Origin: Sediminicola sp. YIK13
Lineage (GTDB): Bacteria > Bacteroidota > Bacteroidia > Flavobacteriales > Flavobacteriaceae
Length of the DNA stretch: 64,000 bases
Reading direction: 5' to 3'
NCBI RefSeq assembly: GCF_001430825.1
Contig: NZ_CP010535.1
Location: forward strand, 3,328,501 to 3,392,500
Numbering within the stretch: position 1 is the first letter of the stretch; every line of letters begins with the position of its first letter. The notes beneath the pieces were generated by a model. It searched no databases. It saw only the letters and a list, made by a program, of their open reading frames with translations, and was not told the DNA's origin. This document shows, piece after piece, positions 9,168-18,926 of this stretch. The translations under genes and the position numbers were made by a program.

Positions 9168-9982
9168 GCCTTGTGAATAACTCTTTGTGGGAATGGAATT
9201 TCAATCCCAGCCGCATCAAATCTAGATTTAGTTTCTTCCATTACATGAAAGTGCGCCTCCCAGAAATCTGGATTGTTTGCCCAAAAACGGAGTGAAAGGT
9301 TTACGGAACTGTCCGCCAAAGCATCTACATAAACCACTGGGGCCGGATCCTTAAGGATCTTATCGTTCTCGGCACAGATCTGAAGTAATATTTCTTTCGC
9401 TTCCTTAATATTGGAACCATACCCAATACCCATGGTAATCTTATCACGCCTTGTGTCCTGTGCATTGTAATTGATAATGTTGTTATTGGACAATTGCCCA
9501 TTGGGAATTATGGCAATCTGGTTTCCAAAGGTGCTCAGTTTAGTAGTGAAAATAGAAATTTCTGTAACTGTACCGTCCACACCTTGAGCAGAAATGAAAT
9601 CTCCTACTTTAAAAGGTTTAAAGATCAGAATCAGTACCCCACCGGCGAAGTTCGCCAAGGAACCTTGAAGTGCCAAACCAACGGCAAGTCCGGCGGCACC
9701 CACAATGGCTACCAATGAGGATGATTGTACACCCAATTGTGTGATCACAAGGACAAACAGCAGGAATTTCAAAACAATGCTGATAAAGCTTTGCAGGAAG
9801 TGTTCCAGGGCCAAATCAAATTCTTGTTTTTCAAAGAATTTTCGGACCAATTTGTTAATCATTTTAACTACCCAGAGTCCTATAAAAAGGATCAGAACTG
9901 CTGCGATTATATTAGGCAAGAATTCAATCGCCCATTGGGTGAAATCGTCTACGTATTTTTCAACTTTCTCTATTTCTATCAT
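9164..9982 (-). CDS. Small-conductance mechanosensitive channel (MscS family)
   Basis: The protein (272 aa) shows three N-terminal helices (about residues 20-45, 65-85 and 88-120), the last being the Gly/Ala-rich pore helix (VGAAGLAVGLALQGSLANFAGG). The MscS beta domain follows (PFKVGDFISAQGVDGTVTEI, then TFGNQIAIIPNGQLSNNNIINY), and then the C-terminal alpha/beta domain. Such channels open under membrane tension and release solutes on hypo-osmotic shock. It is of the short MscS type. Its 3-prime end overlaps tsaB by four bases in convergent orientation. Confidence 0.95.
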   Translation of the reverse strand: MIEIEKVEKYVDDFTQWAIEFLPNIIAAVLILFIGLWVVKMINKLVRKFFEKQEFDLALEHFLQSFISIVLKFLLFVLVITQLGVQSSSLVAIVGAAGLAVGLALQGSLANFAGGVLILIFKPFKVGDFISAQGVDGTVTEISIFTTKLSTFGNQIAIIPNGQLSNNNIINYNAQDTRRDKITMGIGYGSNIKEAKEILLQICAENDKILKDPAPVVYVDALADSSVNLSLRFWANNPDFWEAHFHVMEETKSRFDAAGIEIPFPQRVIHKA

Positions 9983-10055
9983 ATACTTTTTCTAAAATTT
10001 TAACAAAAAAACAAAAAATAGGGTCGCCTATCAAGTTTATGGGCTTAAAGTACTG

Positions 10056-12107
10056 TTAATCCTCACTTATAGCACTCATCTGTAACAAAGTTTCTTCAAT
10101 GGTATGGACCGGTAATTTACAACTACCTTCTTGGCAGATATAAATAGGTGTGGCACCTTCCACAAATCTATTTTGTAATAATAGTAGGTCGTTTGTGGGT
10201 ATATTGCTTCCGGCAACAAGAGCCTGTGGCAAATAATGGGCATTTAGTTCTTTTGCTCTTGCATCAGATTCATCGCCTACAATAGCGATTTCATAGAAGT
10301 TTAGTTGGTGGTAAAGGACCAAATGAAGCCAATTGGCATGTCCCTGGGCATTTTTGGTAAAATTTTCTTGGACGTTTAAGAGCATTTGTTGGGCAAGATC
10401 ACCATAGCCTTCAATGGGAAAGAGTTTTCCAATTTTAAACAAACAATGCGCCATGATGCTATTGGATGCTGGAATGACGTTATCAGCAACTTCTAAGGTT
10501 CTTCTAATTACATAGGCATCGCTTTTTGCGGTAAAAAAGAAGAGCGCACTTTCTTCATCATAAAAATTAGTGATACAAAAGTCCAAAAGTTCTTTTGCTT
10601 TTAAGAGCCAGTGCTCATCAAATGTAACCTCATAAAGTGCAAAAAGTGCTTCTATTACCGATACGTAATCTTCGAGAAATCCATTTATGGAACTTGTTCC
10701 ATTTTTATGGTTGTGAAATAATCCGCCTTCTTCATTGGTTAAATGATTCAAAATAAAATTGGCATTCTTGACGGCCAAATCCAAATAGTCATCATTTTGA
10801 AGATATCTATACGCATCTACCAATCCTTTTAGCATCAGGCCGTTCCATGAGGTCAGGATCTTGTCATCCAATCTGGGTCGGTTTCTTTTTTTCCTTTCTT
10901 TTTTTAGAAAATCCTTACACGCTTCTATGGTCGCATTTAATTGCGCAATGGTTATTGTATGCTTCGCCGCAATTTCCTTGTCAGGAGCATCCTTTATGAG
11001 GACATAGTTCCCATGCTCCCAATGTCCATAGTCGTTTATGTTGTAATAGTCCTTAAAGATTTTGAATTGATCCCCTAACAAATTCTCCAATTCAGGAACC
11101 GTCCAAACATAATAGGCTCCTTCCTCCAGCTTGTTTTCAGTGTTTAAACTATCGGCATCCAAAGAAGAATAAAACCCATAGTTTGGTGCCATAAGCTCTG
11201 TTGTAATAAAATCGATCGTTTCTTTTACCGTCTTCTTATAGAGGGTCTTTTTTGTGGTTGCATAGGCTTGTGCATATAAACTGACCATTTGCCCGTTGTC
11301 ATAGAGCATTTTTTCAAAATGGGGAACATGCCATTTAGTGTCCACGGCATACCTGGAAAATCCACCACCTATATGATCAAAGATCCCCCCATTTGCCATG
11401 CGTGTCAGGGTTACATTCACATAGTCCTTTATAGCCTGGTCATTTCCTATAGTGGCATAGTGCAAAAGAAAATCTAGGTTGCAAGGCATCATAAATTTAG
11501 GGGCACGTTTATGTCCGCCTAAAAAAGTATCAAAATAGGAGGACCATTGTACTATGGCCTCATCCAATTGTTCCATTGAAAATATAGGAGCTCCTTCATT
11601 TTTTTCAACCAGGTTGATGGTGCGGATTCCTTCGGCCAAATTCTCGGCATAGGCTATGACCTTCTTGGGTTCCTTCTGATACAGGTCGGCAAGTTGTTGC
11701 AGTACTGTTATCCAATCCTGTTTTTTTACATAGGTGGCCCCCCAAAAGGGCCTGCCATCGGGCAGGGTGACAACATTTAGAGGCCATCCACCACTTCCGG
11801 TCATCATTTGCAGGGCGTCCATATAAATATGGTCAATGTCCGGGCGTTCCTCTCTATCTATCTTAATACAAATAAAGTGCTCATTCATTACGTCAGCCAC
11901 AGTTTCATCCTCGAAACATTCGTGCTCCATGACATGGCACCAATGGCATGCGGCATAACCAATGCTTACCAATACCAATTTGTTTTCCCTTTTTGCACGT
12001 GCCATGAGGTCTTGGCTCCATGCTTCCCAATGTACAGGATTGTGGGCATGCTGCAACAGATAGGGGCTGCTCTCGTGAATAAGGTTATTGGTGTGTTTGT
12101 GGGTCAT
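10056..12107 (-). CDS. DUF255 thioredoxin-domain protein (YyaL/SSP411-like)
   Basis: The 683-residue product begins with the family hallmark [20 protein letters not shown] and has a thioredoxin-like N-terminal domain with CHWC (Cys54 and Cys57). A long alpha/alpha-barrel region like that of N-acylglucosamine epimerase-type enzymes follows. Relatives include bacterial YyaL and human SPATA20; their biochemical role is unclear. The gene stands alone, with about 70 bases to the MscS gene on one side and about 120 to the dodecin terminator on the other. No signal peptide is seen, so it is probably cytoplasmic. Confidence 0.92.
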   Translation of the reverse strand: MTHKHTNNLIHESSPYLLQHAHNPVHWEAWSQDLMARAKRENKLVLVSIGYAACHWCHVMEHECFEDETVADVMNEHFICIKIDREERPDIDHIYMDALQMMTGSGGWPLNVVTLPDGRPFWGATYVKKQDWITVLQQLADLYQKEPKKVIAYAENLAEGIRTINLVEKNEGAPIFSMEQLDEAIVQWSSYFDTFLGGHKRAPKFMMPCNLDFLLHYATIGNDQAIKDYVNVTLTRMANGGIFDHIGGGFSRYAVDTKWHVPHFEKMLYDNGQMVSLYAQAYATTKKTLYKKTVKETIDFITTELMAPNYGFYSSLDADSLNTENKLEEGAYYVWTVPELENLLGDQFKIFKDYYNINDYGHWEHGNYVLIKDAPDKEIAAKHTITIAQLNATIEACKDFLKKERKKRNRPRLDDKILTSWNGLMLKGLVDAYRYLQNDDYLDLAVKNANFILNHLTNEEGGLFHNHKNGTSSINGFLEDYVSVIEALFALYEVTFDEHWLLKAKELLDFCITNFYDEESALFFFTAKSDAYVIRRTLEVADNVIPASNSIMAHCLFKIGKLFPIEGYGDLAQQMLLNVQENFTKNAQGHANWLHLVLYHQLNFYEIAIVGDESDARAKELNAHYLPQALVAGSNIPTNDLLLLQNRFVEGATPIYICQEGSCKLPVHTIEETLLQMSAISED

Positions 12108-12182
12108 GTTAAATGGATATAGTTAAACTAGAAGTGACTTCTTTGAGCTTATGAAGGTACAAAAGAGGGCCCTAATGGACAT

Positions 12183-12211
12183 AAAAAAAGCGCCCTTAAG
12201 AGGCGCTTTAA
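12183..12211 (-). terminator. Rho-independent terminator after the dodecin gene
   Basis: AAAGCGCC at 12187-12194 and GGCGCTTT at 12202-12209 form an 8-bp stem. Read on the minus strand the hairpin is followed by a run of seven T, so it ends the dodecin transcript 20 bases past the stop codon. Confidence 0.8.
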
Positions 12212-12230
12212 TTTAAATTTTATTGAAAAG

Positions 12231-12431
12231 TTATCCAACTTCAAAGGTAATCTTGACGTTTACGCGATAATTATCCATTTTCCCGTCTTTTACTGTGGCA
12301 CTTTGTTCATTGATATAAACAGAACGGATGTTTTTAACAGATTTTGAAGCTTCACTAACGGCATTCTTTGCGGCATCTTCCCAGCTTTTATCTGAGTTTG
12401 CCAATATTTCAATAACTTTTAGAACTGACAT
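12231..12431 (-). CDS. Dodecin family protein lacking the flavin-stacking tryptophan
   Basis: This 66-residue protein has the dodecin pattern: a first strand, the SWEDAAKNAVSEASKSV helix and two long strands ending YRVNVKITFEV. Dodecins form hollow dodecamers that in many species hold flavin dimers between tryptophans in the segment after the helix. Here that position reads NIRSVYI, with Ser37 where the flavin-binding Trp normally sits. The fold is likely kept, but flavin binding of the classical kind is doubtful. A terminator follows directly, and the NifU-like gene lies 69 bases upstream on the same strand. Confidence 0.88.
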   Translation of the reverse strand: MSVLKVIEILANSDKSWEDAAKNAVSEASKSVKNIRSVYINEQSATVKDGKMDNYRVNVKITFEVG

Positions 12432-12500
12432 AATGAATAGTTTTAGAGTTTCCTTAAATGTAGAAAATCTTATCCATCAATTCAAGTTTTTGATGGGTCA

Positions 12501-13403
12501 TTATCCGTTTAAAGCTACTACCTGTTCAATTTTATCTCCCATCATATTTTTTAACATGTTCTCAATACCATTCTTTAAAGTAAAGGTAGAAGAGGGACAG
12601 CCGCTACATGCTCCCTGAAGAACAACGTTTACAGTTTTGGTCTCCTCATCATACGATTTGAAAAGGATATTACCACCATCACTGGCTACTGCAGGCTTCA
12701 CATATTCTTCTAAGATATCAATTATTTTTTTTGAAGTGTCGTCCAAACTATCGGAATGCACTTGACTCGAGGGTGCTTCTGCCTTTTGTTTGGCAACACT
12801 GTTGGCTGAGACCACTTCTTTGCCATCGGCAATGAAATTCCGGATATATTCCCTTATTTCCAAAGTGATTTCATTCCAATCGGCAACTTCATATTTGGTA
12901 ACGGATACATAGTTTTCGTCAAAGAAGACCTCTTTGACAAAAGGAAATTTAAATAGTTCGGTGGCCAAAGCGGAGTCCTTGGCTTCGTCAATATTTTTAA
13001 ATTCAAAAGCGGTGGGTACTAACAATTTATTGGCAACAAAGCGCATCGCCGCCGGATTTGGGGTGTTTTCTGCGTAAACCGTCGCTGGCACCTTCTTTTC
13101 GTCTTGTTCTTCATGAACAATAGGAGCGCCACTGTTCAGGTATTCCACGATTTGCTGCGCCACTTCATCCCTTACATCTGACCATTGAACAATATCATAG
13201 CGTTCCAAAGCAATAAAATTACCTGAGATATAAACGGTTTTTACAAATGGAAGGTAGAAAAGTTGTTGTGCCAAAGGTGAATTCTTTGCCTGATCTATAT
13301 CCTTGAACTCATAATTGTTGTTCTTGGTTATAAAATGATTAGTCTCAAACTTTAGTATGTGTGGGTTGGTTGTTTCGTATATAGTGATAGTGTATTCTTT
13401 CAT
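12501..13403 (-). CDS. NifU-like Fe-S scaffold protein with two Nfu N-terminal domains
   Basis: The product (300 aa) has two tandem Nfu_N-type domains. The first (about 5-90) is diverged, with TTNPHILKF. The second (about 107-192) has the canonical TPNPAAMRF. The NifU C-terminal domain at about 222-298 carries GACSGCPSS, with Cys266 and Cys269 as cluster ligands. Nfu proteins carry or transfer Fe-S clusters to target apoproteins. The usual bacterial Nfu has one N-domain, so this one contains an internal duplication. The minus-strand sequence TACTTTTG (13421-13428) is a possible -7 element 18 bases before the start. Confidence 0.9.
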   Translation of the reverse strand: MKEYTITIYETTNPHILKFETNHFITKNNNYEFKDIDQAKNSPLAQQLFYLPFVKTVYISGNFIALERYDIVQWSDVRDEVAQQIVEYLNSGAPIVHEEQDEKKVPATVYAENTPNPAAMRFVANKLLVPTAFEFKNIDEAKDSALATELFKFPFVKEVFFDENYVSVTKYEVADWNEITLEIREYIRNFIADGKEVVSANSVAKQKAEAPSSQVHSDSLDDTSKKIIDILEEYVKPAVASDGGNILFKSYDEETKTVNVVLQGACSGCPSSTFTLKNGIENMLKNMMGDKIEQVVALNG

Positions 13404-13527
13404 GGGAATAAAATTTTACGCAAAAGTACAAAGGATTTCCTATTTAAACCACTTTATACTAATGTAGTATTTCAACCGTTATATTTAATATTTGAACGGT
13501 TTATACAATCTTTACCCCATATTCTAG

Positions 13528-14517
13528 ATGAAACGACTCCTTTTAGCTTTATTGGCTTCTTTTGCACTTGGTTCACCAGCCATTGCACAGGAAGGGATCC
13601 CAGTTTATTTTGACTACCTAGCAGATAATTATTATTTGGTATACCCTTCTATGGCAGGTATCAGTGATGGAGGTAAAATAAGGCTAACGGCCAGAAAACA
13701 GTGGTTCAATGTTGAGGAAGCTCCCAGCCTTCAAACTTTTAATGCCAATTTTAGAGTTGGTGAAAATAGTGGTTTGGGTGGTATCCTTTTTAATGATTCC
13801 AACGGCTACCACTCCCAAACAGGTTTTAAAGGAACTTATGCCCATCACCTCAAATTAGGCGGTGATGAGCGTTTTTTGAACCAATTATCCTTTGGTGCAA
13901 GTGTAGGTGTAATACTCAGTAGTCTTGATGAAACTGAATTTAGGTCCATCATCCCTGATCCAGTGATTACAGGGGTTAAAAATACGGCGGCCTATTTTAA
14001 TGTGGACTTTGGTTTTTCCTATAATTTTCTGGAATTCTATGCGCATACGGCAGTATTGAACGCCTTGGGCAGTGGGCGCGATCTGTACACTGCAAACGAA
14101 TTTGATAACCTTAGAAGGTATTTGTTTTCTGTTGGGTACGTATTTGGAAAAGGCGAAATACAATTGGAGCCGTCCATGTTATTTCAGATGACCGATTTTA
14201 CGAAAGAAAAAACAGTTGATATCAACGCCAAGGTTTATAAAAGCGTTCCTTTTGGTACCATTTGGGGCGGACTTTCCTATAGAAGAAGTTTTGATGGGGC
14301 ACAATTTCAGACCAACGGTAGCTTTGGAGAACAACGCTTACAATTAGTAACCCCTATAGTGGGCGCTAATATAGGTCAGTTTTTGGTATCCTATAACTAC
14401 TCCTATCAGATGGGTGATATTAGGTTTGACAATGGAGGTTTCCACCAGATTACCCTTGGGTACGACTTTGGCCAAACAGAAAAAAGGTACGATTGTAAAT
14501 GTCCTGCGGTCAATTAA
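13528..14517 (+). CDS. PorP/SprF family type IX secretion outer-membrane protein (orphan)
   Basis: The protein (329 aa) has a signal peptide ending at AIAQ (about residue 21) and the PorP/SprF start: short strand, YLVYPSMAGISDGGKIRLTARKQW, then repeated amphipathic strands ending GGFHQITLGYDF. These proteins form small outer-membrane barrels. In gliding flavobacteria they help secrete or anchor T9SS cargo with type B signals. No adhesin gene is adjacent here, unlike the second family member at 29645-30631, so its cargo is not evident. A shared terminator region separates it from the convergent vWA gene. Confidence 0.88.
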   Translation: MKRLLLALLASFALGSPAIAQEGIPVYFDYLADNYYLVYPSMAGISDGGKIRLTARKQWFNVEEAPSLQTFNANFRVGENSGLGGILFNDSNGYHSQTGFKGTYAHHLKLGGDERFLNQLSFGASVGVILSSLDETEFRSIIPDPVITGVKNTAAYFNVDFGFSYNFLEFYAHTAVLNALGSGRDLYTANEFDNLRRYLFSVGYVFGKGEIQLEPSMLFQMTDFTKEKTVDINAKVYKSVPFGTIWGGLSYRRSFDGAQFQTNGSFGEQRLQLVTPIVGANIGQFLVSYNYSYQMGDIRFDNGGFHQITLGYDFGQTEKRYDCKCPAVN

Positions 14518-14551
14518 AAAACAAGCTTATCGCATAAATACCATAAGCTTG
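14514..14551 (-). terminator. Rho-independent terminator after the vWA gene
   Basis: CAAGCTTAT at 14522-14530 and ATAAGCTTG at 14543-14551 pair perfectly over 9 bp. On the minus strand the stem is followed by TTTTTT, so it terminates the vWA transcript just past its stop codon. On the plus strand there is no comparable T run. Confidence 0.75.
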
Positions 14552-14560
14552 AATTCGATT

Positions 14561-15739
14561 TTATTCCCAAGTATAATTTTTCTTCAAGGCTTGTTTTTGG
14601 ATTGCTGATAATAATGCATTTTCCAATTCACCTTTAGAACTGTCCTTTTGGTTTTTTGCCAAATAGGCTTCCCGCTTACTATTCAGTTCCTGTATCTCAT
14701 TTTGGATTTTCTCCCTTTCTTCTTTTTTGGAATTGATATATTGGGTGATTTCCTTATCAGATTTATTTTTTAATTCCTGCGGCAATTGCTCTTTTTCAAC
14801 TTTGGAAACGTCAAAGTCTATTTTTTTTGAGGCATCCACTAAATCCCATTCAGAATTGCTGTACAATCTGGAACTCTTGCTTACTGCCCTCTTTACCATG
14901 ACGGCCTCCTCCATGGCTTCCGCATTTTGGTCTTGTGTACTTTGCATCGCTATTTTTGTGGCACCCATGGCACCATAGGAAATATAGGTCCTGTTGAGTC
15001 GGACATTCAATTGTAAGATCACATCGTCATAAGGAGTGACAATATGCACTACTTTTCTATTATGGTCTATGGCCATATATTCTCCTCCAGTCAATATAGC
15101 GCCATGCTTCCATTTTGTGGAGATCCCCTGCTCATAATTTCCACAGAAGATGGTATTGACAACAATGTCCTTTTCTTTGGCGTTGGTAGCGGCGTCCCAA
15201 TAATTTAATCTGCCCTGAGAGAAAGGCTCGTTCCCGGCGATAAAGATCAGTTTTAGATCGTCCTCATTTTTTCCCCAGTCCAGTTGGTTCAAGGAAGTCT
15301 GTATGACCTGGCCGCAATATTCCTCACCTCCATTGGTTGTGAGGGAGAATAGTTTTTCTGAAATTTCATCCAGATCACTGCTGAAACCTATCACCTGTCT
15401 AATATACCCCTCATAGGAAGATAGGTTGTCATTGCCATACTCATATATGGCGATTTGCAATTGGGGCCTGGTGTCATTACCGCATTTAACATACCCAAAT
15501 TTGTTGACTACATCCCATAATTGCGCTTTGGCCTGATTGATGAGACCATCCATACTGTTACTGGTATCCAATAAGAGCGCGATCTTCACAGTTGGTTTTG
15601 ATTTGTATACAGGTTGTTGCGCTTCTACCATAAAGCCAAATGGGGCAACACTATCGCTTCCTTCAATGGTAGCTCCAAAAGCTTCTCCCATACCTAAGGC
15701 AAGGAAACCTATACTTAAAAATTGTATTAAATTTTTCAT
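14561..15739 (-). CDS. Secreted von Willebrand factor type A domain protein
   Basis: The 392-residue protein has a signal peptide (to about FGA, residue 23) and a vWA domain starting VKIALLLDTSNSMDGLINQA, whose DTSNS is the DxSxS metal-site motif. The domain runs to about residue 245, with a loop ending EEYCGQVIQTSL. The last 90 residues are highly charged and probably coiled coil (KKEEREKIQNEIQELNSKRE). Periplasmic or surface vWA proteins usually bind partners through the metal site; the partner here is unknown. It is transcribed alone, divergent from the histidine kinase gene. Confidence 0.87.
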   Translation of the reverse strand: MKNLIQFLSIGFLALGMGEAFGATIEGSDSVAPFGFMVEAQQPVYKSKPTVKIALLLDTSNSMDGLINQAKAQLWDVVNKFGYVKCGNDTRPQLQIAIYEYGNDNLSSYEGYIRQVIGFSSDLDEISEKLFSLTTNGGEEYCGQVIQTSLNQLDWGKNEDDLKLIFIAGNEPFSQGRLNYWDAATNAKEKDIVVNTIFCGNYEQGISTKWKHGAILTGGEYMAIDHNRKVVHIVTPYDDVILQLNVRLNRTYISYGAMGATKIAMQSTQDQNAEAMEEAVMVKRAVSKSSRLYSNSEWDLVDASKKIDFDVSKVEKEQLPQELKNKSDKEITQYINSKKEEREKIQNEIQELNSKREAYLAKNQKDSSKGELENALLSAIQKQALKKNYTWE

Positions 15740-15955
15740 ACTTCAAGGTTTTAATTAATAATGAATTATCCTTAAAGCTAAATCCATCTTTTTATGAATA
15801 AAACCGATAATGAGTCAAGCTGCTATTTCAATGAGCGTACGTAACCTTTGATTGTGGGAAGTGTCAAAATTCGGATTGAACATCGCATGAATCGGGATTT
15901 TCACATTTTTTAATATCATTTAAATCAGTTAAGTTTAACACATTCAATATTCCTC

Positions 15956-18160
15956 ATGCCCAGAACAAAATATTTCTTAGCCCTTTTACTTTTCAGTTTT
16001 ACCGTGGTCACTTCACAGGTAAAGCAAAGAGAAGGTACTTTTGAATTAAAGGGGTCTGTAGTAGGTAAGGAAAATAATACTCCTTTAAGTGGGGTGAACG
16101 TTTCCAATCAAAAAGGGAGTTATGCCACCACCAATGGTCTTGGAGAATTTAGAATTAATGTGGTTGTGGGTGATCGATTGCAGATTGAAAGTCCCTATTT
16201 TCAGACCGTATATTATACCATTAAAAATCAAGAGGACATCAAAGTCTTGGTGGAAGGTTATGAAGTGAATAAAAAGGGGGGTCTTGAGGATAGGGATGAT
16301 TTGAGCTCTAAGATTTCCCATCAAATGTTGTTGGATTCTGCACTCCACTACAAGAAATCGAATATTGAAAAGAGTTTGGATTTTATAACGAAATCCATTT
16401 TGCAATTGGGAAATAGAGGTGATAAGGGACAGATGTCAGCATCCTTGAGTACCCTTGGAGAAATATACCATTACCATAAGCAATATGATTTGGCAATTGC
16501 CAACTATCTAGATGCACTGCGGAACAAGAAATCAGTAAAAACAGAAATCCTATTGGGGAAGGCCTATCTCATGAATAAGGAGTATAAAAAGGCCGAAGTT
16601 ATTTTCACCTCCTTGACCAAAGAAGGAGGGACTGTCCCCTATCAAAAGGTTGAAATATATGAAAGCTTGGGGGATGCCAATATGGGTCTGGGGAAAAACA
16701 AAGAGGCCTTGGCGAATTATAATTTAGGATTGGAATTGGCCATGCAGCATTTAATTACGCCCAAGATGACCGATCTTAATTCCAAGATTGGGAACGCCTA
16801 TGCCCAAGATAATAAAATGGATCGGGCTGCCGAGTTTTATGATAGTTCTTTGGAACTGGCTAGTAAACAAGCGCCCCAGCGTGCCGTTCAGGAAAAGGAA
16901 AAAGTGGCCGATTTTTACAATCAAAAAAGTCAATTTTCGGCAGAAATAGCATTGAGGAAAAAAAGTTTGGATGAATTGAACAAGATTCCCAAGTCCAAGC
17001 CTTCTAAAAATAGGGGCATTACCACTTCAGATACGATAACCACCCAACGCATCAATTATAAAATTGCGAATGCCTACATAGCTCAGGACAAGCTAACTGA
17101 GGCCATTCCCTACCTGGAGCAAAGTATCAAAGAGGCCGATGCAGATGATGATTTGGTGGTACAAAAGGATGCGACACGGAAATTGTCAGAGGTCTACAAG
17201 TACAAAGGGGAATATTCCAAAGCCTTGGAAACCTACCAGCAATATGTTTCCGTGGTGGATACACTCTACGTAAGAAAGGAACAGGAAATTTCAAGAGCGG
17301 CACGTTTTAATCGGGAAATAGCGGCCAAGCAGAGCAGAATATCAGGATTGGAGCAGGAGAGGGAGCTCTCGCAAAGTAAATACGACCTTGCCCTAACCGA
17401 GCAAGAGCTGATTGCAGAAAACAATAAAAGGCAGACATGGGTCATTTATTCCTTGGTTTTTGGATTGTTGTTAATGGGATTGGTGGTGTTTTTCTTTTAT
17501 AGGAGCAATAAGCAACAGAAATTGGCCAATAATTTATTGGCTTTAAAATCTTTGCGCTCACAAATGAACCCTCATTTTATTTTTAATGCCCTTAACTCCG
17601 TCAATAATTATATTGCCAAAAGTGATGAACGAGCCGCGAATAGGTTTTTGAGTGATTTTTCAATGTTGATGAGGTCAGTTCTTGAGAATTCAGAGGAAGA
17701 TTTTATTCCCTTGTCCAAAGAACTCGACTTATTGGAGCTCTATGTAAAGTTGGAGCATAGTAGGTTTCCGGATAAATTTGAGTACCATCTATTTGTAGAT
17801 GAAAAAATAGAGATTGATAAATTTCAAATCCCGCCCATGTTGCTTCAGCCCTATATAGAAAATGCCATTTGGCATGGTCTTCGTTATAAGGAGGAAAAGG
17901 GTTTTTTAAAAATAGAACTACAGCTAAAAGACGAAAATGAGATATTGATAACTATTTCAGATGATGGAATAGGTCGTAAAAAATCAGGGGAGTTAAAAAC
18001 CTCCAATCAAAAGAAACAGCAATCCAAAGGAATGGGGAACATTAAAAAACGAATCGCCATTTTGAACGATATGTACAAGGATAGGATAACCGTATCCATA
18101 GCTGACCTTTTTGAGGATGAAACTGGTACCAGGGTAGAAATGACGTTAAAAAGAGAATAA
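15956..18160 (+). CDS. LytS-type sensor histidine kinase with TPR sensor region
   Basis: The 734-residue protein has a signal peptide (to about residue 20), a carboxypeptidase-D-regulatory-like domain (25-100), a periplasmic TPR array (about 120-430), a coiled coil (440-492) and one membrane helix (494-516). A cytoplasmic His_kinase domain follows, with phospho-acceptor His540 in QMNPHFIFNALNS, and an HATPase region with QPYIENAIWHGL. This is the LytS/YehU class that pairs with LytTR regulators. Its stop codon shares one base with the start of the response regulator. TPR sensors of this kind are common in Bacteroidota; the signal is unknown. Confidence 0.93.
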   Translation: MPRTKYFLALLLFSFTVVTSQVKQREGTFELKGSVVGKENNTPLSGVNVSNQKGSYATTNGLGEFRINVVVGDRLQIESPYFQTVYYTIKNQEDIKVLVEGYEVNKKGGLEDRDDLSSKISHQMLLDSALHYKKSNIEKSLDFITKSILQLGNRGDKGQMSASLSTLGEIYHYHKQYDLAIANYLDALRNKKSVKTEILLGKAYLMNKEYKKAEVIFTSLTKEGGTVPYQKVEIYESLGDANMGLGKNKEALANYNLGLELAMQHLITPKMTDLNSKIGNAYAQDNKMDRAAEFYDSSLELASKQAPQRAVQEKEKVADFYNQKSQFSAEIALRKKSLDELNKIPKSKPSKNRGITTSDTITTQRINYKIANAYIAQDKLTEAIPYLEQSIKEADADDDLVVQKDATRKLSEVYKYKGEYSKALETYQQYVSVVDTLYVRKEQEISRAARFNREIAAKQSRISGLEQERELSQSKYDLALTEQELIAENNKRQTWVIYSLVFGLLLMGLVVFFFYRSNKQQKLANNLLALKSLRSQMNPHFIFNALNSVNNYIAKSDERAANRFLSDFSMLMRSVLENSEEDFIPLSKELDLLELYVKLEHSRFPDKFEYHLFVDEKIEIDKFQIPPMLLQPYIENAIWHGLRYKEEKGFLKIELQLKDENEILITISDDGIGRKKSGELKTSNQKKQQSKGMGNIKKRIAILNDMYKDRITVSIADLFEDETGTRVEMTLKRE

Positions 18161-18891
18161 TGGGCTTAACAGCATTGATCATAGAAGATGAGGCCAATAG
18201 CAGGGAAATACTGAGGAATTATCTTGCCAAATATTGTAAGAATGTAAACGTCCTGGGAGAAGCGGCTACCATAAAGGATGGGTTGGTCTTGTTAAAAAAA
18301 AACAATCCCGATATGGTGTTTCTTGATGTAGAAATGCCTTACGGCAATGCCTTCGACTTATTGGATCAATTGCCAGATCGGACTTTTGAGACTATTTTTG
18401 TAACAGCCTATAACCAGTATGCCATGGATGCCCTAAACCATCATGCGGCCTACTATTTGATGAAGCCCGTTGATATAGATGAGTTGGTGAAGTCGGTCGC
18501 CTATGTTGCTGAGGTAAAAGAGCGGGAAAATGCTTTGGAAGATAAAATCCTGACGCCGGTAATAAATAGGGTTGATGGAAAAATAACCCTTCCCCAGCAA
18601 GATGGTTTTCAGGTGCTCAATGTGGCAGATATATTGTATTGCAAGGCAGATGATAATTACACGGAAATCTATTTGGAAAACCAAAGATTGGTGGTAAGCA
18701 AGACCTTGAAATATTTTGAAGAAGCGTTATCGGATTTTGCTTTTGCCCGTATTCATAAATCCTATCTTGTCAATGTAAACGAGGTAGTCAAATATAAAAA
18801 AGGCAAAGGGGGGAGTGTCGTGATATCCAATGGAAAGGAATTATTGGTTTCGGCCTCAAGAAAACAGCAGCTTTTATCGTATTTTGAGTAA
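18160..18891 (+). CDS. LytTR family DNA-binding response regulator
   Basis: The product (243 aa) has a receiver domain (about 3-120) with Asp56 in FLDVEMP as phosphorylation site, the conserved Lys in YLMKPVDIDEL, and a LytTR DNA-binding domain (about 148-243: ILYCKADDNYTEIYL, then FARIHKSYLVNVNEV). It is translationally coupled to the kinase through a one-base overlap, so the two form a two-component system. LytTR regulators bind direct repeats upstream of target promoters; targets cannot be inferred here. The carbonic anhydrase-like gene follows 35 bases later. Confidence 0.95.
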   Translation: MGLTALIIEDEANSREILRNYLAKYCKNVNVLGEAATIKDGLVLLKKNNPDMVFLDVEMPYGNAFDLLDQLPDRTFETIFVTAYNQYAMDALNHHAAYYLMKPVDIDELVKSVAYVAEVKERENALEDKILTPVINRVDGKITLPQQDGFQVLNVADILYCKADDNYTEIYLENQRLVVSKTLKYFEEALSDFAFARIHKSYLVNVNEVVKYKKGKGGSVVISNGKELLVSASRKQQLLSYFE

Positions 18892-18926
18892 AGATATAAA
18901 CGTAATGGAACATAAATATATAGGCA

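Noticed and set aside
9494-10003. Plus-strand frames opposite the MscS gene
   Set aside because: They are antisense to a well-conserved channel gene and have no domain.
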